Below, one piece after another: positions 25,567 through 35,682 of a DNA stretch of 64,000 nt. Position 1 is the stretch's first letter. Each line of letters opens with the position of its first letter. The notes beneath the pieces are model-generated. The model worked only from the letters and a program-made list of their open reading frames with translations, made no database searches and was not told the origin of the DNA. Location: assembly GCA_027579435.1 (NCBI GenBank), contig JANBPK010000770.1, positions 124,001 to 188,000 of the forward strand. Reading direction: 5' to 3'. A program made the translations under genes and the position numbers. The DNA comes from Candolleomyces eurysporus (Eukaryota > Basidiomycota > Agaricomycetes > Agaricales > Psathyrellaceae).

Positions 25567-26901
25567 ATGTCCTCAAGTTACACCACAGGGTCAACAACCG
25601 GGGTCGCCATCATCACCGGAGCAGCACAAGGAATCGGCAAAGCCATTGCGCTACGCCTGGCAAACGACGGTTACGATATCTCGCTCAATGACATACCCTC
25701 ACAACTCGAACTTTTAAGTCAGGTCAAGAAGGAAATCGAGGCTAAAGGAAGGAAAGTCTATGTAGTAACAGGGGATGTGTCTGTGGAAGCGGACGTGCAG
25801 AGAATTGTCGATGATACGGCGAAAGCTTTGGGCAGTGTCGATGTGGTGAGTGTTCTCCTGTATCCTACGTACCTATCGACGTGATACTTAAAGGGCGTTC
25901 ACCAGTTCGTGGCAAACGCTGGAGTATGTCTTGCCAAACCATTCCTGGAGAGTAGGTGCATATTCTGAATCATGCGGAGCTTATCATCTAAGGACATCGA
26001 TATCAGCAACTACCGAAGAATGGGACCGACTGACCTCGATCAATATCCGAGGGACCTTCCTCTCCTACAAATACGCCGCAAAGCAGATGATCAAGCAAGG
26101 TAAGGGAGGAAGAATTCTCGGCGCGTGCTCGGGATGTGGATTCTCTGGTATGTCTTCTGAATCCCCCAGGAGGCGAAGCTCGTGTCCCTAAATTCTTCAC
26201 CTGATAGGTCAGCCATACCTTGGTGCGTACGGTGCAACAAAGTGGGCCATTCGGGGTATTACTGCTACAGCTGGTGAGTTCTTCATTGGCCTCAACTCAA
26301 TCAAGCCTTCGAGTAACGAACCTTTCCTTTCATCTTAGCCCTTGAATTTGGACCGTATGGAATAACTGTCAATGCGTACGCTCCCAGTGTGTATCTAGTT
26401 TCTGTTCATCTTGTTTGGCGAACAAAGCTAATTAAATCGCCATAATCAGGTGCTGTCCCCACTCCTCTAAGTGCGTAGCAAACAGTTCCTTGCCACCCAC
26501 CCAAATCCTAACTCTGGGTCTCCAGCCGAGAACCTGGCGACTTCATTCGGACTTCAACCCGAAACCTTCTTCTCTGAGGTGCATCTTCGCGCCCCTTTCC
26601 AATGTGGATCCCACCTAACTAGGAGCATCCTTCAGGAACAAAAGCGAGCAGCCGTACCCTCCCTTGGATCTGCCGAAGATATTGCTGCCTTAGTCTCTTA
26701 CTTTGTGTCTAAAGAGGCACATTTTACAACTGGTGGGTGTCATTCTAATGTCTTTGGGGTAATTTCTGTATAGTAACTGATATGGGGACATTCCCGTTGG
26801 TATACAGGTCAAACGGTATGTCTTTGGGGCTGGATGATTGTCACAGCCCATTGTTCTGATCTCTATATTATGTCCAGGTGCTCTTGGACGGTGGCCGGTG
26901 A
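25567..26901 (+). CDS. short-chain dehydrogenase/reductase (SDR), diacetyl/acetoin reductase-like
   Basis: Ten exons: 25567-25845, 25906-25951, 26007-26147, 26208-26273, 26339-26386, 26450-26470, 26526-26578, 26636-26732, 26808-26815, 26878-26901; 260 residues, the classic SDR length. The Rossmann cofactor motif is IITGAAQGIGKAIA near residue 15; NAG follows as FVANAGV; the catalytic Tyr-Lys is AYGATKWA with the Ser 13 residues upstream (CSG); the C-terminus ends GQTVLLDGGR. Classical SDRs use NAD(P)H to reduce carbonyls or oxidise alcohols. Similarity of layout to fungal and bacterial diacetyl reductases is suggestive, but the substrate is not certain. Exon 9 is only eight bases (GTCAAACG) and exon 6 is 21, so the model depends on splice-site recognition; every phase joins correctly. 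Confidence 0.9.
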
Positions 26902-27094
26902 GGGACAGGACCTATATCCCTCCACTATGCTCTGCGCAGCCTCTTGGGCAAATAATGGCAAGGGATCCATCCTTGCATACGTATTCTGGTCCTTCAAACA
27001 TGTTTTATATTCTCGTACAACGCGGCCTTGCATTTGGACGAAGCAAAAATAATAAACTTATTACGAGCTAGGATGCTACGATACAGTCAGTCGC

Positions 27095-28524
27095 CTACGC
27101 AGGCGACGTGGATAAGGAGGCTGTAAGATACAAAGAACAGGATTCATGACTATAAGGAAAAAACACTTTGAGAAATTTAGGGTTGCCGTTCGAGGCCCGA
27201 AACAATGCAGTAGCGAACGAGCAAGGGTTTGGGGTCGGGCAGTGATGGCCTACATTGATACTCACTTGACGCAGCGAGTTGAAATGACCTTGCTCGATCA
27301 CATTGTCCAAAGGACGAAGGACCTTGTCATCGACTTCTTCGAGGCATGAATGCCAAAAGAAGCGAAGGTCTACTTCCTCCAGATGGTATGCGCATTTGAG
27401 GGTCTTTAAAATCCCCAAAAGATCGGGCATTATAGCACTCTGCCGCCAGCCCGCCCTGAAATTCGCATTCAAGGTGCGCAGTCTGGTGTGTCGCGAAAGG
27501 TCCAGCGGAGGACAATCGTGTAGCGAAACCGAGGGTCCTATAAAGACATTGATATGAGCAACCAGTTGTAGAGCTCGTAATGACCAATTTGGGCGAGGAT
27601 AAACGTACCAGAGGAACTTGTAGAAGATATTTCCAGTAGCTCCAAAGAAGGACAGGCGAATAGCAATTTCTGAACCAGGGGAGAATCCTCGATACGTACA
27701 TGGTCCATCCTCAGCGTCAACAAGTTCATATTGGTAGTTCCGAGGTAATTGTTCACGATTTCGCTAAGCAGGTCTGAGGAGGGCGTCGAGGTTGAGGTTT
27801 TGGTGTCGATGAAACTCATATCGAGCCCTTCTAGTTGGCCCAACCTTCCATGTATGGCCGAGACGGGTGTCTCATCGGTTGCCAGCCGCACAATACGAGA
27901 AATGGTGATCGCCTTCAGGTTCTTTGAAGCAAACAAGTAGGAGATGGGCAAAGCGAGGCCGCAGTTCCCTACGTCGACAATTTCTAGGCTGTCGATAGTG
28001 AATATGTGTCGGAGACCCTGTTGAACGCATGCGGACTGCCTTTCCAAAGACCCACATTCTAGGTAGGCGACTCTGACCGCCATTCGGAGGCCAATCACAT
28101 GCGTCAAATGGCACAAAATCCGGGCCAAATTGTCTGGGAACCAGAAGAAGTGGGAAATTTGGACGATGATTGAGACATATTGAATATAGCCAGCGACCTC
28201 CGGTGTTGATTTTAAGAGATCAAGAAGACGTTGAAGGGAGTCCAGAAATGAGGACATTGATTGGCTACAGTCGCGGATCAGGCCTCAGGGATTGAGGACA
28301 TCATACAACGAAGCAAAGACTCACCCATTCTGTCTGTCAGAAATCCACAGATACCGGTGAACGAATGGGCGAAAGCACCGACGCAGGCGCGAAGAGACGG
28401 CGCTCGCTGATCGCAAGGAGCGCAGATCGGAGTCGTTCTTCTGTAATGATAGTCGGGAACCGTTGATGAAATTCTCAGCTATCAAGCCAAGGAGTTCGAA
28501 AGGAAGGTCTTCTAACGTCGCCAT
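27095..28524 (-). CDS. F-box protein (second, unrelated F-box family)
   Basis: Three exons on the minus strand: 28524-28325, 28264-27609 and 27537-27095; 432 residues. It begins with an F-box (MATLEDLPFELLGLIAENFI) followed by the conserved LRSLRSASAVSSRLRRCFRP and HRYLW, the common start of large Agaricomycete F-box families. The rest is leucine-rich and variable (LEIVDVGNCGL, LKAITIS, LTLRMDHV), fitting a degenerate LRR target-binding region. Presumed SCF ubiquitin-ligase adaptor with unknown target. It shows no close match to the F-box pair at 14856 and 29170, whose F-box is internal rather than N-terminal. Confidence 0.8.
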
Positions 28525-29169
28525 TCAAATCTATCTCCGTTGAAGGGGCGGTTAGCATTGTCAAGAACTTCAAATGCTTTTGGAAGCTCACATGTAGCGA
28601 TAAACAGAAGTTTGGTTTACGAGGTCGAGAAAGGTGCGCAGCAATCTGATCATGCCACTGTATTTGTCCTTGTTCCAAACAAAACAAGATAAAGCAGCAG
28701 GATGGTCTAACATGTTCATCACAGCGTAGACAACGGGGCAAAATCACAACCTGGCGCCCTGCGAATGATCGGTTGTTTGACCAATTAGGTTATCCTTATT
28801 TTTATTATTTAATTAATAAATTTTGCAATTTCCGATGACACTCGACTCGCCAAGTATTCCTCATGGTACTATAGCACCCTCTGCTGCTTCCACCGCAACT
28901 CACCGGAATTGTCATTGAAATGTCTCACATCTGAAGTCTCTGGGAATTAATGTTCAGAATTGCTCTGTCATTTTCCGGAGTTACAGCTCATCAACCTGTC
29001 AACTTGAAACCGTGAGTGGGACCACTCATAATCAAGCTGGATGACTGACTGCAGGGTAAGTGCCAATTTCTATTTAACACAAGGTTTGTTGCTCCGACTT
29101 TCTTCTCCCTTTCTCTGGCATTAACACATCTACATTCGCTTCCAGGGACTTGAAACTCCAAATTCGTCA
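28525..29169. other. intergenic, about 0.65 kb, divergent promoters
   Basis: Separates two divergent F-box genes. An A/T-rich patch occurs at about 28790-28830. No gene is supported. Confidence 0.5.
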
Positions 29170-31387
29170 ATGTTGAAGATCCTGAGGCTCGGCCAAAACC
29201 AAGGTGGCGTGGCAGACTATCTGCCGAAGACAAACGAGTCTTTGTCTGAAGCTCAAAGAACCGAAATTGAGGCAAAGCTTCAACTGCTTTACGCTGATTT
29301 TGAGTGCATTGTCGGCCGGCCTTTCGACGCTCACGAGGACAAAGAAAACTTGAATACATCAAGACGGGCTCGGAAATGCTGGAACGCCATATGGATTCAT
29401 TTATCCCTTCTATCCCACGTTCGAAGTCTCCCTGAAGAGATCCTGCAAAGAGTGTTTTTCTTCGTCACATTGGATCCAACCTTCAGTTGTGGATACCAAC
29501 TCCGGACGCTATGTGCTGTCTCTCGGCAGTGGAGAGCTGCAGCGATAAATCATTGTGCTCTCTGGACTTCACTCCCAGTGGTGTGCTTTCCAATGAAGGA
29601 CCCATCGCCCAGAAAGATTCAAAACAACGTCGATGACTTGGGACTGCATCTTTCCAGGTCAGGGGTCCTCCCTCTCGAAGTCAAATGCGTCATATCCAAA
29701 GACGCATGGGAGACCGGGGAAGCGCCGATCCACAAGATTTTGCAACTATTGATTGACAATTGTCAGCGTTGGGGAACGGTATCGCTAAGCCTTCCTGTAG
29801 AGGTTCTTGCCCAAACACTCCTTCCGATACAGGGCAAGTTAGGGCTGCTTTCGCGACTGAGCATCTCAGTTAATGTCAGTGCTGGCATCGAGCACTTCTC
29901 ATCAAACACAGACTGCCAACTGCACATCAACTGTTTCTCAAACGCACCCGCGCTTCGGAGCGTTACCCTTCATCACACTCTACTAGAATACCAATATTCA
30001 GTATCCCGCTCCAAGGTCGTGACAATTACCCTTCCATGGTCCCAGCTTGAGGACTTCTACGGCTACTCAAGAAATCGCGACACATTTTATCAAGACCTTC
30101 TTGCGGCTGGGCCATCCGGGCTCCGCAGCATAACATACGTCGCGGACGGCTTCAACCATGCTTCATTCTCTCCCGCAAAACCAATTACGTTGCCGAGGCT
30201 TGAATCCCTATCCATCGAAATTTGCGGGGACGGTGCCAATCTACCTTCACATTTGGAGAGCCTCATTGTTCCTTCACTATCCACTCTCACCGTACTGGGG
30301 AACCTAGATTCATCCCCTTCAAACGCTCTTACTGGAGCAATCTCCAGGATGATCCGGAACTCAGGGTGCTCTCTGCACGAATTGTACCTGCAAAACATCG
30401 ACATTCGACTCAGCTCCTTCATGGAGATCCTCTTTCTTTCTCCCGATATTGTCAAACTCAACATCCCACACACTGATACCGAGGGACTCCGACGACTCAT
30501 CCTCGATCCCAACTCCCCAAGCCAAGTCCTTCCCAAGCTGAAAACATTGGTTCTCTGGACCACCCGTCATTATGGTATGTTGGGAAGCGATATGATACGG
30601 CCTGCAGCCATCGACGCCTACACCCTCATGAAGATGGTTAGGTCCAGGACCGTAGACCTTTGCGCAAATTTCGACCGAGATAGCGGATTATTTTCGTCAT
30701 TGGAGGAACTCACGATACACGGCTACAAAATCCCCAATCTGTATGCTCAGCTTCTACTACTCGAGATGCCGGTGGGAGATGCAGGATTGCCTGAAGGTGG
30801 AGCCGCCGTAAACGCAACTGCCGTGGAACTCGACCGCCTTGCCTCCAGATTCTCAAATTCCCTGAGCGAAGAGTTCTTGTCGCATTGGCCTCATGGGAGC
30901 ACTGGGGGAAAACCGTATCGCGACCGCAGCCTCCACCTGAAGTTGAATCAACGGATGCAGGAGATGGAGAACTTTAGTCTGGAAAATTATTCCGGGTTCA
31001 CCCCAATTTTAATAGTACGTCCCATTTTCCTTCACAAGGCTACTGAATATCCCTGACTTTTGGCCAGTGGAGGAACGTCCCTCGATTGCTAAGACAACTT
31101 AGCGAGTCTGCCGATGGAATTATCCCTGGAGACGATGCGTTTCATTTCCGAGTCCGCGCTGCAAGTCTTCTCAGATGGTGGAAGCCACTGTTGCTACATG
31201 ACGCTCTAAGGACTCCATTTGCATGGCAATTCCATTTTTTCAATGGCGTCTTCGAAGGCGATTATTTACGACTGCGATATTTCCAGAATCCACAAGGTGC
31301 GTTTTTCTGAGGTATTTCTAAGCGACTCCTCCCTCTAATGTGCCTTTAGATGAAGAGAGCACATGGAAGCTCATGGCCAACTATTGA
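29170..31387 (+). CDS. F-box-like protein, paralogue 2 (intact)
   Basis: Exons 29170-31014, 31068-31296 and 31350-31387; 703 residues. The helical N-terminus (LSEAQRTEIEAKLQLLYADF) precedes an internal F-box-like segment (SHVRSLPEEILQRVFFFVTL ... LCAVSRQWRAAAINHCALW). The remainder is leucine-rich; the C-terminal part has RNVPRLLRQLSE and ends with the short DEESTWKLM exon. Order of blocks, intron positions and phases match the interrupted paralogue at 14856-17063, so this copy serves as its intact reference. Likely an SCF adaptor by family; target unknown. Confidence 0.82.
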
Positions 31388-31854
31388 CACCCTCCCGAAC
31401 AGGGGCTTCACGGGGCGGGCATCATTGCGGCTCTAGACCCACATTCATTTCGATTATGTCGTGACTAGCACGCCGTTTGTTGTGAACCAATGTATGAAGC
31501 ATTCAATATTCAACGCCAATTTTCTGACTAAGGACAGAGTTTATATGCATGGTGTGAACCCCAATCAGTCCTATTTAGGTAGAATAACAAGGCCGAAGTG
31601 ACACATGAATCTTACTCTACAGCGCTTCACTCAAACGCATCCTCAGCCTGTGTGACCTCGCTGATTAAGCACCCCCACAAACGCGATGCTTGCATGACAT
31701 ATCTAGTCCCCAGACCCGGGGTTTCTCGGGGAGTATAGCACAGTGAGTCAGTTGGACGCGCACCCGCTTCGGCAATGCCGTACTGGCCAGCGCGACTTAA
31801 ATGAATGATGCAGTTACGTCACAGCAATAGCGAGTCCCAACCACGACCACTACC
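31388..31854. other. intergenic, about 0.47 kb
   Basis: 3' region of F-box paralogue 2 and promoter of the first Zn2Cys6 gene. No coding sequence is supported. Confidence 0.5.
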
Positions 31855-34800
31855 ATGCCATCTGACGTCGAGGTTCAAGCTCAAACCGGTGAAGGCTTGG
31901 AGAGGACGAAGAGGAAGAGGCTACATGGAGCTTGCGACGTCTGCCGTCGAAGAAAAAGTTAGTCCTAGCACTAGTCTCGATCCTCAATGTTGCTAATCGT
32001 CATGCCTTCAGTACGATGTAATGTCGTTCATTCTGGATTTCATCTTTAGTCCTGACGCTATCCCCAAGGTGATTCCGCCGAAAGGCCGGGGAAAAGGTGC
32101 TCTAACTGCATTAGTTCTCGCTCAGAGTGTACTCACAACTTCGTAGCTCAGGTGAGTGGCGTTTTGAAGTCGTTTGGGCATTTTGTTGAAGCACGTTACC
32201 GTTGCAGAAGAAAGAACGGTCCTTCAGGTATGTGATGATGCCTCAGACATCTCTATCTCGACAAATTTTTATCGTTATTTAGGAATGGATTGTTTACCTC
32301 AGCGAACTTTACCCAAACGTTATCTTTGGCCCAGCTCCGTGAAACCATGGATCCTCTGCTGAAGAAGATTTTATCGGAGTCATTCCCAGTCTCGACGAGC
32401 CTCACGCTCCTCCGCGAGACAATGACGCATATCGCGAGGTATGCTCGAGCACTAGAAGCTGCAGTGCCTGAAGACGCTCTTATGAAGCAAGCCTCGATTC
32501 CGCCTTTGGTGAAAGGACCGTCTCATACTTTACAGGAATCGAGCGTCACCAGTATCGGTGCAACCATAGCATTGAGTGCTCCGGCTAAGGACTTTGATTT
32601 GGAACAGCGGTCTACGCTTGTCCACGATTTCAACCGTTCAATGACGCTTACTGGCGCCAATGACCGGTTCTTTGGCCCGTCAAGCATGAGCGCACTTGTG
32701 GATGCTACAGCCATGGAACTCAGGGAGGCTTCCCAGAATCACTTGTCCCCGGGACCAGGTCGAGCAATAACGATGAAGAAGCATATGAGGCCAGAATTTT
32801 GGTCGGTCCTCCCAGTGAGTAGCTTTCGCGATTCTCCGTCACTGCAATCCATCTGACTAATTGGATTTAACAGTGGGAACAACCACCACCTATAGACAAT
32901 ACCCCTTTGGATTTCCCTCCACCCGACCTGCTTAACGAATTGGTGGGCATGTATTTTGCCTACGTCAACGCTTACTTCCCCTTCATGCACCGACCCACTT
33001 TGGAAAAAGGGATCCAGAGCGGGCTTCATCTTTCGTGCACGGGATTTGGAATGGTCGTTCTGGGTGTGTGCGCAGTTGCATCACGTTACTCGAATGATCC
33101 ACGGGTCCTTCTCGAAGGAACAACCTCCCTCTTCAGTAACGGCTTCAAATGGTTCCGCCAAATCAAACTCTTTCACGAGTCGAGTCAGCGAGCACCTTCG
33201 CTATACGACTTACAAGCCCTATACGTACGTGTCATCCCCCCCCTCCGATCTCGCATTTGCTGAAACTCTAGTACAGCTTTCTATTACCTATCGTCATGGC
33301 TCATCAACTCCCGAGCAATGCTGGTATCTAATTGGTTACGGGATCAGGGCCGCTCAGGACATCGGCCTCAACAGAAGAAATCTTGGGTTGAAGCCCACCG
33401 TGGAAAATGAGCTTCGAAAACGGGTTTTTTGGATGTTTATACTCGCGGATTCGTTGGTTTCCGCTGCTGTCGGTCGGCCACCGGCCGTCGAGCTCTCAGA
33501 GTATGTCAATTGGCGAGCCCTCTAACCTTTGACATTCATGACTAATCCCATTTCAGCCTTGATTTGGAGCTACCTATCGATTGCGACGATGAATACTGGG
33601 AAAATTCCAATCCCGAGGTTGCATTCAAGCAGCCAGCTGGAATACCATCTCGCGTCTCCTTCTTTTGTTCGATGATTGAGCTCATCAAAATCCACCATAA
33701 CGTGCAGAGGGCATTTGTGAGTTCATCAAAGATTCACTGGCGGTCTTCAGACGTCTCAACGTGGTTTGTAGTACTCGGTTACACCTAAAGAACCTCCTCC
33801 AGGTATCTCGCCAGGGGAACGCGACAGACTTGCGCTTGTAAATATCGACTCTGCGTTAAACGCATGGGTTGACTCTGTTCCTGACCACCGTGCGTCCGAT
33901 TTGCTGCTCGAGCCCTCTGATCTTTCTCATTCTCTATCGCTTGCTGCACAGTTCGTTGGGATTCTCACTCTCTGGGGGGTATTTTCATCGACCAGTCCGC
34001 CAACTTGGTTTCCACGTACTACTGCGTCCAGATTCTCGCTCATCGCCCGTTTGTTGCCTGTCGAGACGATCCAGGGCTAGCGCTATCGTCGCTAGCGATC
34101 TGTACAAATGCTGCCAGGGCCTGTGCCCGGGTGATGGAGACACACTCGCGGAAGGGGCTTGTTCCCGTCCCGCATGCACAGGTACGATTTGTACGTTAAA
34201 TTTACTCTCGGGACCTGACGGACCAGTATCGTATGATAGAAAGCCGCCTTCATATCGGGCGTGATGCTGATACTCAATCTTTGGAGGTCTAGGAATGCTG
34301 GTATTCGCTCAATCGACGAAGAGAGGGAGATGAAGGCAGTGCAGGCGTGTATCGACGTGTTGAAAAAACACGAAACGCGGTCAGTCTGTTATCATCATCC
34401 TGCAACCTAAACTTTACTCAAACTCAAAGTTATAGGTGGCATGCAGCCGGACGCTTTCGGTGCGTTTCTGCTTTCTTCTCAATGTCTGCATGTTTCAAAC
34501 ATCATTTTCAGCGACATTCTGACAACCCTTGCTTCTGCCGGATTGCCCCCCCAATCAACGGGTCCACCCCGGGCAAAGCGTCCTCGCAACGAGGATACTG
34601 ATTATCCAAATCAAGAGGTCATGGTTTGGCCTGCGATTACAACGCCTCCACTTTCAGACAGCAGCACCAACTCCTCCCAAACAATGGAGTTCTCTCGTTT
34701 GAGAGACCCCCCACCGCCGTCCACCTTTATCCAAGCTCTGGTCTCCACTCCGGAGTCCCCACCACCGTATTCAACTGTCCCGACTGACGCCATTCCATTG

Positions 34801-35431
34801 TACATCTGCGACCTCAGCAAACCCTTCCCTCCCTTTAACCAGATGGATGGAGAACACAATCTAGCCTGGAAGCGGCAGTTAGATGAGCTTGATGCGCTGT
34901 GGGGGGAAGTGTCTAGCGGCGAAGATCAGACTAGACGCGGCGCAAATATCATGGCCCCCACCATCGAGACTTCAGGCTTCGGCTCTCACAACCTGAGTGC
35001 CAATCCGCCAACTTTCGCATCCCCGATCGAATCAAGTGGCCCCATAAGTAGTCGTGGACCGCCGTTGTCCACTTTTCCTCCTTGTGAGCTTTAAGCCTCT
35101 TCTTCGTAGGCCGTTGATTCTGAACCATTTTCAGCGGATGCCTACGCATCTAACCCGGGAAGCGATCTTTTGGGTGTACAAGATGCCACTCTGTGGACTG
35201 ACTTCCCAATGGGACATAGGTAAAGCATCTTACTCCGTTTCTTTACCAGCTCTGGGCTCACGAATTGCGTTGCAACATCACAGCTTGGATGACTGGGGAC
35301 CCTATTTCTCACATATGGATGCTCTCAGCGCTGCCCACTTCCAGCAAGACCCACACTCTTCTCACATTGTCGAGTCACAATCGTTTAGTTACCTTAGCGG
35401 CGATCAAGGAACATTAGCATACGGTAGATAG
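31855..35431 (+). CDS. Zn2Cys6 fungal transcription factor, tandem copy 1 (full length)
   Basis: Fifteen exons: 31855-31957, 32012-32017, 32069-32151, 32208-32227, 32283-32814, 32874-33224, 33277-33500, 33557-33716, 33772-33889, 33952-34181, 34240-34379, 34436-34459, 34512-35083, 35135-35219, 35284-35431; 931 residues. The DNA-binding cluster is CDVCRRRKIRCDSAERPGK followed by RCSNC and the sixth Cys in SECTH, spacing C-x2-C-x6-C as in Gal4-type factors. The fungal-specific transcription factor domain follows with AYFPFMHRPTLEKG, VLGVCAVASRYS, RAAQDIGLNR, GRPPAVELSE and LPIDCDDEYW. The C-terminus is Ser/Pro-rich and ends with LDDWGPYFSH. Acts in the nucleus; regulon unknown. The third Cys codon is split around a six-base microexon (TACGAT). 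A paralogue starts 251 bases downstream. Confidence 0.92.
32012..32017 (+). other. six-base microexon inside the zinc cluster (copy 1)
   Basis: Exon TACGAT is flanked by CAG upstream and GTAATG downstream. It supplies the end of Ile, Arg and the first base of the third zinc-binding Cys. The same exon exists in the tandem copy at 35842-35847. Confidence 0.8.
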
Positions 35432-35682
35432 TCGGCAGCCCATTTCCCAGTGTAGAGAAATGTTTCCAGCGGGTACTACCTTGCTCGATGGTCCAGGAAC
35501 GACTTTTGGAGTAAGATACGGTATCAATAGCACGTTTTTGAATTAGGAAGTCGTCGCAACAGTGGATTTCTCAGCATTGATCGACGAAGTGAACGGAGGA
35601 TGGAGAGCTGTAATTGTCTTACTAATGCCAGTCCATCCATGATGGCGTCATCAATTGAATCTCAAGCTTCTCCCTTACCCTC

